Source: Desulfonatronum lacustre DSM 10312
Lineage (GTDB): Bacteria > Desulfobacterota > Desulfovibrionia > Desulfovibrionales > Desulfonatronaceae
Direction: 5' to 3'
Length of the DNA: 64,000 nucleotides
Assembly: GCF_000519265.1 (NCBI RefSeq)
Contig: NZ_KI912608.1
Coordinates: 2,761,313-2,825,312 of the forward strand
A program made the translations under genes and the position numbers. Below the pieces are notes generated by a model. That model made no database searches. It had not been told where the DNA came from and saw nothing but the letters and a program-made list of their open reading frames with translations. This document shows, in pieces, positions 44,201-51,373 of this stretch (within the stretch, counting starts at the first letter, position 1; every line of letters starts with the position of its first letter).

Positions 44201-45272
44201 GGCCCGGCGTGAACCCGTCCTTGAGCACCACGAAGGCCTTCAGCCGGTCGCCCTCCTCCCGGCGCATCAGCCGCACCGCGCAGTCGGCCACGGCCTCATG
44301 GGCCAGCAGCGCCTCCCGGACCCGGGCCGGATAGACGTTGATCCCGGCCACCTGGACCGCGCTGTCCAGGCGCTTCTTGACGAAAAACCGGGTCTCGTCC
44401 ACCCATTCCAGGGCGTCCTGGAAGGCAAAGGGCTCGGACTGGCCGCCGTCTTCCAGATCGCGCACGAACTGGTCCTCTCCGAAGCGCTTCCAGGTGGCCA
44501 TCAGGGTCAGCGGATCGTCGGGATTGGAGCGGTGGCCCATGGCCCCGCTTTCCGAGGATCCGTAGATCTCGAACATCACCTGCAGCCCTTGGCGCTTGAG
44601 GGTGCGGATGATTTCCGGCGGACACGGTCCGGTGGACGTGACCCCGATCACCCCGGCCGGAAAACGCTCCTTGGTTTCGGAACACAGCCTCCAGATGTGC
44701 GGGAACCCGATCAACGCATCGCCCGGGGCCAGATCCTTGATGATTCGCGCGGGCCGCTTGAAGCGCAGGTCGCGGAGTTGCGCCCCCAGAACCTTGGGAA
44801 TCAGAACCGTGTAGATGAAGCCGTAAATATGGTGCGGCGGGACGAGGCCCAGAATCCGTTTGGTCCCCTGGAGCATTTCGGCCAGATGCAGGGCGTCCTG
44901 CTCCAGGAAGTAATAGTCCCGTACAATGGGCTTGGGCTCGCCGGTACTGCCCGAGGTGTAAAAGGTGATCACCTGGGGCCTGGGCCCGACCTGTTCCAGC
45001 AGATGCCCGGCCCACTGGCCCAGGGTGGCCAGCCCGCCCAGCCCGGCGTCAACCTCCCCGGTCAGTCCAAAAAATCCGCCCACCCGGGAAGCGATCAAAG
45101 CCAGCTGGTCCGGCGATGTGGCCAAAGGGTCCTGGGCCAGGGCGCTGTCCGGAGTGAGCAGCAACTCATCCCCGAACACGTCGGACGTTTTGCGCAGCTT
45201 CTTCAGTTCGGCATAGACAACGGCCCGCGTGAGATGAAAATAGTCGTCCAGGTCAAGAGATATCTGCCCCAT
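41220..45272 (-). CDS. trifunctional fusion: adenylate-forming ligase, GNAT-like region, aromatic amino acid ammonia-lyase
   Basis: 1350 residues in three blocks. (1) About 1-400: adenylate-forming ligase related to coumarate/acyl-CoA ligases, with TSGSTGEPKP at 106-115, YGSSESGAMGH at 237-247 and the catalytic-Lys motif LPKNEMGK at 387-394; the N-terminal part is short. (2) About 415-785: GNAT-like region with HPAYRG at 527-532 and GYFLGGLLPGWFETDGLL at 727-743, joined by an Asp/Met/Gly-rich linker (439-454) encoded by a short tandem repeat. (3) About 806-1350: full-length MIO ammonia-lyase with YGVNTGFGG at 861, the MIO tripeptide in GASGDLAPLA (950-952) and NSANDNPL-type NSANDNPLI. The selectivity pair is Phe-Leu (890-891), as in plant phenylalanine ammonia-lyase, rather than Ser-His of histidine lyase. 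A plausible route is Phe to cinnamate, then activation by the ligase. GGAGGA precedes the ATG. Confidence 0.85.
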   Translation of the reverse strand: MGQISLDLDDYFHLTRAVVYAELKKLRKTSDVFGDELLLTPDSALAQDPLATSPDQLALIASRVGGFFGLTGEVDAGLGGLATLGQWAGHLLEQVGPRPQVITFYTSGSTGEPKPIVRDYYFLEQDALHLAEMLQGTKRILGLVPPHHIYGFIYTVLIPKVLGAQLRDLRFKRPARIIKDLAPGDALIGFPHIWRLCSETKERFPAGVIGVTSTGPCPPEIIRTLKRQGLQVMFEIYGSSESGAMGHRSNPDDPLTLMATWKRFGEDQFVRDLEDGGQSEPFAFQDALEWVDETRFFVKKRLDSAVQVAGINVYPARVREALLAHEAVADCAVRLMRREEGDRLKAFVVLKDGFTPGPAMRDALRVHLAGRLYRVEQPGAVTFGPELPKNEMGKLADWTVDTRQVAMTLDQALSRLQAEARTIEPGQKFTVDGLRSKGSMDGGMDGDMGDDMDDAWGVAGLFYEVFGGSFPFETYYIPERLLEENRLGLVHSAVARTPGGDIVGYGSLFRSSAPHHGVYEIGSHVIHPAYRGTQVPLALQEFIRDALIPRHGVEVFFSEAPCHQVVTQKFAAMCGLVETALEIGLMPAAAYGTTEHPDDRVSTLLLFGRTRDEQRRLHVPAVYQEAVDYLLQDARLDRLVLPGDDESPAGIATRVSTEYFAFAQVARMHVLTLGPDFERSLAGFESQALAADSRAGTGKSGARVLQVFVNLGESWCGQAVTALREQGYFLGGLLPGWFETDGLLMQKVLDMPGPDSIKLYSQRAHRILDLILRDIESNPACVSALKRPAQAKAAALDREWLQAARIEEVVLSGEGLTVDEVVAGARHARPVRLTTDRSVMDRVEASASFIEWAVRTGEPIYGVNTGFGGMADVTIPESDLCALQNNLLRFLNVCAGEYLPLEDVRAAMLLRVNSHLRGASGVRRELIDRSVLFLNNGVTPLVRDMGSIGASGDLAPLATIAGALVGADPCFQVDMRGETVSCLTALERLGLKPFTLGPKEGLGMVNGTSVMTGIAANCLYDARRLTALCLSFHALVIQALRGTNQSFHPFIQKLKPHPGQVLAAELMLRLLDGSAMCRNELDGHHEVLDGQPAQDRYSLRCLPQFVGPVLDGLRLAAAAVETEMNSANDNPLIDGDNCLSLHSGNFLGQYVAVWMDHLRYYLGLAAKHMDTQIALLAAPEFNAGLPASLVGNPERKVNMGLKGLQIAANSIMPLLSYHGAPIADRFPTHAEQFNQNINSQGFNSAVLARTSIRSLQSYTAMALIFGVQAVSLRAARMSGSHDPRPLLSPAGAGLYQAVLDVLGHTQQDSRPLIWNDDEQSLEVLVEKLTRDIAAEGRTVQAVGGVVAALH

Positions 45273-45315
45273 GGCGAGGGTCCTCCGAGGTGAGTGGATG
45301 TGAGGGTGAACGGGG

Positions 45316-46359
45316 TTACTGGTTTTTTGCCGGACGGTCGCGGTCCGTGCGGATCAGCTCCAGAAGCATCCGCGCCTCTTCAGGGTAGAGTTTGATTCTG
45401 GAAAAGTCCGGTTCTCCGGCGACTTTTTGCAGCAGCAACCCATCCTGATCATACCAGAGCGGCAACAATCCGCCCAGGAAATACCCCTTGGTCCGGGCCG
45501 CGTCCACTGCCCCGGTGCAGCCCGGTCGCTCCAGGGGCAGCACGATCTGATAGACGTGACGCTCCGGGAAGTCCTGTTCCATCCGGGCCAGGACGGCGCC
45601 GAAGTCAGGCCCGATCCGGTCCACGGTCATTTTGACCAGATCAGCCTTGTCCATGGGCTGGATCGCGGCCTCGGTGGAACCGGTCGGGCCGGGATCGTCC
45701 CGGAATTCGCGATCCAGGTTACGGCTGGCGTAGAGGGCGCGCAAGACGTCGGCGTAGAGACGGGGAAGATGCACGGCGTGGGGCCGGTCCCGCAGGATGA
45801 TGAACCCGTCCAGCAGGCTGATCCGGCCTGAGCCCGGTCCGGCGTGTTCTTCGGGCCTGGGCGGCATGGCCTCGATTTCCAGGGCGCCGTAGAAGCTGTT
45901 GTATTTGATGCCCATTTTCTGGGTGGTGACATGGTCGCAGACGGTCTGCCCGTAAATGACGTCCACTCCCAGGCGCTCGGGCGGGGCGGTATTAATCCTG
46001 GCGGCCAGACGCATGGCCAGGGAAGAGGTGCGGTAGGCCGGATGCACGATCCAGGATCCGGCCTCCATGATCCTGTGTCCCGGAGGGTTGCGGAACAGGG
46101 CGTACAGGCCGACGATATCGCCCTTGTCCGTGCGCCCGAGCACCTGGTACAGATCCGGCCCGGCATTCAGCCGGACCAGCTCCTCCGGATCATAGACATA
46201 ATCCACCGGAAACATCTCGCCGTACACGGCGTGGAACAGCCGGGCCACGCCAAGTCCGTCTTCGGGCCGGAACTCGTCCACCACGAACTTTTGGCCGGGT
46301 TCGATGACATGGGGCGCGGCGCGCATGGCCGCGAGGCATTCTTCCCTGGATTTGGGCAT
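45316..46359 (-). CDS. GNAT-like protein, first gene of the ligase/ammonia-lyase operon
   Basis: 347 residues, paralogous to the 40129 protein and to the centre of the fusion enzyme: EPGQKFVVDEF (about 22-32), GVARLFHAVYG, WIVHPAYRTSSLAMRLAARI (acetyl-CoA region, about 115-134) and GYFLGGLLPLWYDQDGLL (about 298-315). ATG at 46359 is chosen for AAGGAAG upstream; the upstream in-frame extension reads into a palindromic repeat. 43 bases separate it from the fusion gene. Acyl donor and acceptor are unknown. Confidence 0.78.
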   Translation of the reverse strand: MPKSREECLAAMRAAPHVIEPGQKFVVDEFRPEDGLGVARLFHAVYGEMFPVDYVYDPEELVRLNAGPDLYQVLGRTDKGDIVGLYALFRNPPGHRIMEAGSWIVHPAYRTSSLAMRLAARINTAPPERLGVDVIYGQTVCDHVTTQKMGIKYNSFYGALEIEAMPPRPEEHAGPGSGRISLLDGFIILRDRPHAVHLPRLYADVLRALYASRNLDREFRDDPGPTGSTEAAIQPMDKADLVKMTVDRIGPDFGAVLARMEQDFPERHVYQIVLPLERPGCTGAVDAARTKGYFLGGLLPLWYDQDGLLLQKVAGEPDFSRIKLYPEEARMLLELIRTDRDRPAKNQ

Positions 46360-47084
46360 GGGGTTCTTCCTTTTCAGTGCGATGGGCGATTGGCTGCGAG
46401 GCGAAAGCTTTTGGTAATTGCTCAAAAGGGCCGGGCAAACCCCCAAATTGCCTCTGCCCCTGGATTCCCGCCTGCGCGGGAATGACTGAAATGGCACGTT
46501 CTCTCAAGCTCGTCATGCCCGCGCAGGCGGGAATCCAGGTCATTTTGAGAAGTTACAGCTTTCGCCATGAACATGCCGGTTTCCGGAGGGGAAGCGGGAG
46601 TTCAATGTAATCATGCATCATCAGAAGCCGCAAGCCCCGCGACAAGTTCATACGGACTTTTGATTCCGATGCAACGGTTCTTGACTGATGGCGAAACGAT
46701 CAGGAGCCAGATACGATTGCTTCCACCCCAAATGTCGTTTAAAGGCTTCAACATTTGGTACGTTATCGGTTTCCTGAAGCCAGTACCGGATTTGACGATG
46801 CGTGATAACGTTCCGGTGGGACACTGGCCTTCAAGACCTTCGCCCATTCGGCAAAAGTGATCACGGTGTATCCATCATTTCCTCCGAGGTTGGCTTTATG
46901 CCCCGCTCTTGTGGTGAGTATTTGGCTGCCGCATAAAGCTGACTTCAGCACGAAGCATGAAGCTGACCTCGGAGTCAAGATGGATTTGGCAGACACAACT
47001 CAAGGCGCTGAAATAACGTGGAAAATTCGGACTATTCTTTCAAAAAATACTTGCCGAATCAGCAGGTGTTAAGGCCGGGAATTT
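46360..47084. other. intergenic region with a pair of palindromic repeats; no gene supported
   Basis: Contains inverted copies of a widespread 27-bp palindromic unit at 46460-46486 and 46512-46538 (CTGGATTCCCGC ... / GTCATGCCCGC ...), which together can form a large stem upstream of the ammonia-lyase operon. From about 46560 the G+C drops. Short frames on both strands (46567-46860 +, 46611-46847 -, 46763-46996 -) show no recognisable family. Confidence 0.6.
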
Positions 47085-47127
47085 GGAGGGGCGGATTTTT
47101 GCGAGTTCCGTATAATAACACTGTTAG
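47085..47127 (+). other. attI-like or shared insertion-site sequence before the second cassette array
   Basis: Matches 26714-26756 (TTTTTGCGA, TATAAT-like, ACTGTTAG) and ends in the core GTTAGAC (47123-47129) that starts the next cassette. No integrase gene is nearby. Confidence 0.55.
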
Positions 47128-47145
47128 ACAGGGGAGAAACAAGAA

Positions 47146-48195
47146 ATGCCGAATGTTCCGACGTTCATCAAGCCGTCTCGGACTGTGGACGAGGTTCAAC
47201 CGCTGTCACAGGCCGTCACAATCTTGAACAGCTTGCGTGGCGTCGAAACATCGGTGGTTCTTGACCTGAATATCCTAAACATGATGCGCAGTGTGATGTC
47301 GGGGGACAGCACACTGGACGAAGAGAATCTCTCTGGCCTTGTCGATTTCTTCAACAGCAATCCCGTTAGCATCACGCCGGGCTTCGCGTTCGGAGAAACT
47401 GACAAGGAGTATGTCACGGGACTCCGTGCTGACTACGAGAAGTTTATGTCGCGGTATTGTCCCGGATACATCGACACTCCTAACTGCACGCACGATTTCG
47501 GGAAACGAGCCAGGAGCAGAGAGTTCAAGAGGCTTGGCCGAGGCGACCGATACACTCTCGTAATAATGTACACGGCCATGTTGGCGATCCAAGTGATCAG
47601 CAAGGAGTCCCAGGGGGCGTCGCCGGAGCAAAAGTTCTCGGCATACTTGGATTTCATGAGAACCGACGCAGATATGGTTTCTGCCATTGAGGCTGAGGTG
47701 GCCAAGTACTGGTTCTTCGACAGAACCCGCGTCAGAGACGAGTCCTTCAGGTCTCGATGCAAAATAATACGCGACAACTTCAATAAAGGCGGAAAAGGGC
47801 GTGGGCGGCTGCAGTACACGTTGAACTACGCGAGAGATTTGGCCTATTACCGCTTCACGGCGCTTCAGGATGGCAAGCCGTTAGATGGCGTCGTTCAGGA
47901 CTGCTGGCTCGTGACCGCTGATCAAGCTCTCATAGAAGTCGCGAAGTCGATTTACTTCTATCCTTGCGAGGGTGAGGCCGCGAAGTTTGTTGCGCTAGCG
48001 CGTAACGAGGAGCAAGAGCACAGTGATTACTGGATATACTGTGACGAACTTTTTCAAAGCGCTGTGGTAAGGCGGCAGAGGTCGGGGAAAGCTCTCGCCC
48101 CGATGACGAAGAAGTCTTGGGAAAAGTTGTTTTCATCCCAGCGGCGCCTCGAAAATAAGGTCCTCGAATATTGGCCTGAAGAAGAAAATGTCTAA
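47146..48195 (+). CDS. integron-cassette protein, unknown; weak PIN-like features
   Basis: 349 residues, no family recognised with confidence. Features seen: VVLDLNILNMM near residue 38 and CWLVTADQALIEVA near residue 255, spacing and style reminiscent of PIN-like nucleases, plus many basic residues in the middle (KRARSREFKRLGRGDRY). No signal peptide or membrane segment. The ATG is 17 bases after the cassette core and the stop lies inside the GTCTAAC of its attC, leaving almost no free DNA, which is typical of cassettes. Confidence 0.6.
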   Translation: MPNVPTFIKPSRTVDEVQPLSQAVTILNSLRGVETSVVLDLNILNMMRSVMSGDSTLDEENLSGLVDFFNSNPVSITPGFAFGETDKEYVTGLRADYEKFMSRYCPGYIDTPNCTHDFGKRARSREFKRLGRGDRYTLVIMYTAMLAIQVISKESQGASPEQKFSAYLDFMRTDADMVSAIEAEVAKYWFFDRTRVRDESFRSRCKIIRDNFNKGGKGRGRLQYTLNYARDLAYYRFTALQDGKPLDGVVQDCWLVTADQALIEVAKSIYFYPCEGEAAKFVALARNEEQEHSDYWIYCDELFQSAVVRRQRSGKALAPMTKKSWEKLFSSQRRLENKVLEYWPEEENV

Positions 48196-48252
48196 CAAAG
48201 CCATGGAGCGCGACGGCTGCTTCGCAGCCGCGGCTCATGGCTGGCGTTGTGC
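48190..48252 (+). other. attC site of the first cassette in the 47-kb array
   Basis: GTCTAAC (48190-48196) is the exact complement of the cassette's opening GTTAGAC (47123). Inner arms AGCCATGGAGC / GCTCATGGCT and CGGCTGC-TTC-GCAGCCG form a long imperfect stem with unpaired bases, then the right core GTTGTGC (48246-48252), which opens the next cassette. Confidence 0.85.
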
Positions 48253-48302
48253 TTAAAACAAAAGTTTGACAATAATCTTAAATTTAAGGAACATCACAAA
48301 AT

Positions 48303-49847
48303 ATGTTGAAGCTAAAAGATATTTATGTCGGTGACGTTGATGCTAAGAATGAGTTAATTGAAGCATCAGATAGTGAAGCACTAAGATTTATCAAATCATT
48401 TACTGTCAATGATGGCATAGATATAGATGACTACTTCAGCGGAAAAATGTTTTTTATTACAGGATTAAAAGGGACAGGAAAAACAGCATTCCTGAGGTAT
48501 CTTTCGCTATTGGCAAAAAGAAAACATATGAACTCCTTGTTTGTACTATTTAAAAGTAACATTAAGGAAACAGACAGAGCCAAGTTAAGTAAAAATTCTG
48601 ATACAATTGTTATAGAGGAAAAGGGAAGCATAAAATATATTCAAGATTATGAAAAAATTTGGATGCTTTTTTTACACAAAACAATACTTAATCTTTTAGA
48701 AAAAACAGATCAACCTGTATTTATACATGATGATAATTGGAAGAAATATAAATATGCTGTTTTAGGGGCTGATTATGGAAACAAGGCATTAGGTGTACTT
48801 CGCTATTTCCCAACAATATCAAAGGGAATGATCAATTTTTTTATTCCAGAAGAATACAAAGATTACTTTCAAATTGATTTAGGGGAAAATAATGCAGGTC
48901 AGGTAAATTTTTCATTACTCGTTAATACAATAAATGAATTTTTCTCAAATCTTACACCATCCGAAGGAAAAGTTTTTCTTTTTGTGGATGAATTAGAATT
49001 GAATTTAGGAAGCCAAGAGCAATACAAAAGAGATATACTCTTAATTCGGGATCTAATTATCGCGGTTGAACATTTAAATAGAGAGATGGCTATTAAAAAT
49101 TTCCCTGTCAAAATTTTTTGTGCTGCAAGAAGGGAGGTCATTACAGCTGTAGATGGTATCGGAAAAGAAATTGCTAAACCAACCGAAGACTTTGGTGTTG
49201 AGTTGATTTGGAATTCAAGAATTGGTAGCGAGAACGAATCATTTGATCACCCATTAATCCAGTTAATCGCAAAAAAAATAAATGTTTCTGAAGAAATTAA
49301 AGGAATTCAATCTGATTTTGAATGTGAAGAATTAATATATAAATATTTCCCCCAATCTATCAATGGTATTCACATTACCAAATACTTGTTAGATCGATCA
49401 TGGTTCCGTCCAAGAGATTTTTCGAGAATGTTAAGACAGATTACGAAACAATATGGAAAAATGGATAAGGGGTTTACACAAGCCTGTTTCGAAGGAACGC
49501 AAAAAGCCTATGCTACAAGTAGTTGGACAGAAATCGCTGAAGAATTAGCGGCTAAATATAAAAAGGGAACGATTCGATCTGTAGAAAAACTATTCAGTGG
49601 TGTACCAAAACAATTTTCGTTTGAGGATATTCAAAAAATTGCTAAAACCAAATCAAAACACAGTAGGGATTTAGATGAATTTATCGATTCAAGAAACCTT
49701 TCCGAGCTTTTAGCAGATTTGTTTCAAATCGGATTTATTGGCAATTCAAACCCTTTCCGATTTCATTTTAGGGGGGATGCAAATCTTAATCTTGAAGCCG
49801 ATATGGTAGTGCATCGAGCTCTTTGGCCCTATTTTTCGATTATTTAA
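48303..49847 (+). CDS. A+T-rich P-loop ATPase in an integron cassette (Sll1717-family-like)
   Basis: 514 residues. Walker A GLKGTGKTAFL near residues 57-67, Walker B VFLFVDELELN near 223-233 and a C-terminal helical region (RPRDFSRMLRQITKQYGK, about 377). The arrangement resembles the Sll1717-type P-loop ATPases often found in defence or mobile islands; this family call is tentative. The gene is strikingly A+T-rich compared with everything to its left (about one-third G+C by eye), showing foreign origin. It has AAGGAA before the ATG and its own cassette ends. Confidence 0.65.
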   Translation: MLKLKDIYVGDVDAKNELIEASDSEALRFIKSFTVNDGIDIDDYFSGKMFFITGLKGTGKTAFLRYLSLLAKRKHMNSLFVLFKSNIKETDRAKLSKNSDTIVIEEKGSIKYIQDYEKIWMLFLHKTILNLLEKTDQPVFIHDDNWKKYKYAVLGADYGNKALGVLRYFPTISKGMINFFIPEEYKDYFQIDLGENNAGQVNFSLLVNTINEFFSNLTPSEGKVFLFVDELELNLGSQEQYKRDILLIRDLIIAVEHLNREMAIKNFPVKIFCAARREVITAVDGIGKEIAKPTEDFGVELIWNSRIGSENESFDHPLIQLIAKKINVSEEIKGIQSDFECEELIYKYFPQSINGIHITKYLLDRSWFRPRDFSRMLRQITKQYGKMDKGFTQACFEGTQKAYATSSWTEIAEELAAKYKKGTIRSVEKLFSGVPKQFSFEDIQKIAKTKSKHSRDLDEFIDSRNLSELLADLFQIGFIGNSNPFRFHFRGDANLNLEADMVVHRALWPYFSII

Positions 49848-49942
49848 TTGAAAATTATCCTTGTCCAAAGTTTTGTAGCCAATTGAGTACATGTGTTATC
49901 TATCCGCAGAGTTAGAAAATTAATATACTATCGGACAAAATT

Positions 49943-50002
49943 GTACAACAAACGGGTCAACGCGGACTCGCTTAAGCTCGCCGGTTACCCTACACGTTAG
50001 CG
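49943..50002 (+). other. attC site of the ATPase cassette
   Basis: GTACAAC (49943-49949) matches the complement of the cassette's leading GTTGTGC at 6 of 7 positions. Arms GGGTCAACGCGG / CCGGTTACCC pair with two bulged bases around a GCTTAAGC tip. The right core GTTAGCG (49996-50002) opens the following unit. Confidence 0.8.
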
Positions 50003-50024
50003 CTCAACATACAGGGAGTCTTGG

Positions 50025-50960
50025 TTGATCGATTTCATTCTGGAAAATAAAGAATGGTTATTCTCCGGTGCAGGAGTGACTGCCATATTGGTAGTTGGAG
50101 GCTGGCTATTTAAGCATTCAAGATCGACGCCAACTGCATCCCAGCCAAACCTAACGTCAGCGGTGCGGGTCGCTCTCGTTCAAGCCCAGCTTCCACCTGC
50201 AAAAAACATTCTACCGAACTCCGAGGTCGCGAGCATCGTTATGAGGTTTAATCAGGTTCTCGATCTGATGAACGAGAAGAGAACTTATGGTAAATACACC
50301 ATTGCTGGCTTGGCACAGCTGATGAAAATTCACTCCGTTGGCGAGCTGGAAAGTGTGTTTCTTGGTAGTCAAGAACCATCATTTGAATTTATTGACCATT
50401 TCTGCGATACATTTGGGGTTAATAGGAACTGGCTTATCGAGGGAAAGAGTGCACCTTTTACAGGGCTTGAAGAAACACATTACGATCCGCTGGAATATTT
50501 GGAAGAAATCGAGACTCTGGCGCCAAACAGAATCTACTTCATTAGGTCGGCATCGGAGATGGGGGAAGTCTTTCTGCTACTTAAGTTTTTCGATCATAAG
50601 TACAGGATTGTTGACCGAGTCTGGCACATTAGTGACCATGTTGGCGCTGGCGGTCAAAGTCAGATATTCGGAATGTATCGGCTAATATTGGCGCTTCAAA
50701 AGAGTGGACTCAACACCACCTGTGGCGGGAGAATTCTGCCGAAAGATAAGTTCAACGATCTTCTCAGTGGCAAGGTGTTTCCAGGATCGATAATCGATTT
50801 TCCAGCGCAAGAAAATCCATGGTGGGATGATTTCGTTGATGTTCACCATAAATATCCGATTTCATCAAGCTATGAGTCCCGGTACGGAAAGGGGTTCATG
50901 GCCGCCCAATCAATAGTTCGCTGGAAACTAAAGGAGAAGGGCAAAAAGGGACATCCATGA
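50025..50960 (+). CDS. membrane-anchored protein with XRE-like helix-turn-helix; probable third cassette gene with altered end
   Basis: 311 residues. One transmembrane helix (residues about 12-29), a low-complexity Ser/Pro/Thr stretch, then an XRE-like DNA-binding region (YTIAGLAQLMKIHSVGELESVF, ending FGVNRNWLIEG, about 88-143). The C-terminal half is unrecognised. TTG start at 50025 with CAGGGAG upstream. The cassette core ahead of it (GTTAGCG) has no matching CGCTAAC after the gene; instead the last codons (GKKGHP) come from a dispersed repeat starting at 50939, so the original 3' end and attC seem lost. Confidence 0.6.
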   Translation: MIDFILENKEWLFSGAGVTAILVVGGWLFKHSRSTPTASQPNLTSAVRVALVQAQLPPAKNILPNSEVASIVMRFNQVLDLMNEKRTYGKYTIAGLAQLMKIHSVGELESVFLGSQEPSFEFIDHFCDTFGVNRNWLIEGKSAPFTGLEETHYDPLEYLEEIETLAPNRIYFIRSASEMGEVFLLLKFFDHKYRIVDRVWHISDHVGAGGQSQIFGMYRLILALQKSGLNTTCGGRILPKDKFNDLLSGKVFPGSIIDFPAQENPWWDDFVDVHHKYPISSSYESRYGKGFMAAQSIVRWKLKEKGKKGHP

Positions 50961-51212
50961 TAAGAAAGTCAAGTGGGAAGATGGAGATTCCCTGAACATC
51001 CCGGTTTGAGAATTCCGGGTGTTATGAAATGTTGCCCGCAGCCGACGATTTTTTCTCTAGCTTGGGTCGAGTTTGGTTACCGACCAGACATCCATTTGCA
51101 GCATGAGGCTGGGAGATATGGCTCTATGCCCCTCCCTTGCGGAAATAGCCTTCGCTGAAGAGTAAGTTTGGGTTAACCCTGCCGGCCTCGAAACAGGCTT
51201 ACAGAAGCATCA
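50939..51212. repeat. 273-bp structured repeat, copy A
   Basis: Starts GGGCAAAAAGGGACATCC and ends ACAGAAGCATCA, with conserved blocks GAGTTTGGTTACCGACCAGA, GATATGGCTCTATGCCCC and GGGTTAACCCTGCCGGCCTC. Copy B is at 56669-56941 in the same direction. Conserved blocks contain small hairpins (GTTTGGT/ACCAGAC, GGGTTAACCC), suggesting a structured RNA or DNA. No coding capacity. The opening motif recurs at 51240-51256. Confidence 0.75.
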
Positions 51213-51373
51213 TGGCAAGTGCCATTCGCATAGGCAAAAAGGGCAAAAAGGGACATCCATGATAAGCAAGTCAAAAGGGGAAAAAAGGGACAGGCTAAAT
51301 ATGCTTGACAGGCGCGGATATTCACGTTTACTTTCACTTTCACCTGCCAACTCAAGACCTCCCGGAGGAGAGC

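Noticed and set aside
40129-46359. Photoactive yellow protein chromophore pathway
   Set aside because: Lyase plus ligase fits, but no PYP-like protein (PAS domain with chromophore Cys) is present in the window.
46493-46510. TGGCAC near 46493 as a sigma-54 promoter for the region upstream of the ammonia-lyase operon
   Set aside because: The -12 element is CTCAA rather than TTGC and it points away from the operon.
46567-46996. Short frames on both strands between the ammonia-lyase operon and the cassettes
   Set aside because: No ribosome-binding sites, no family resemblance, and mutual overlap; treated as non-coding.
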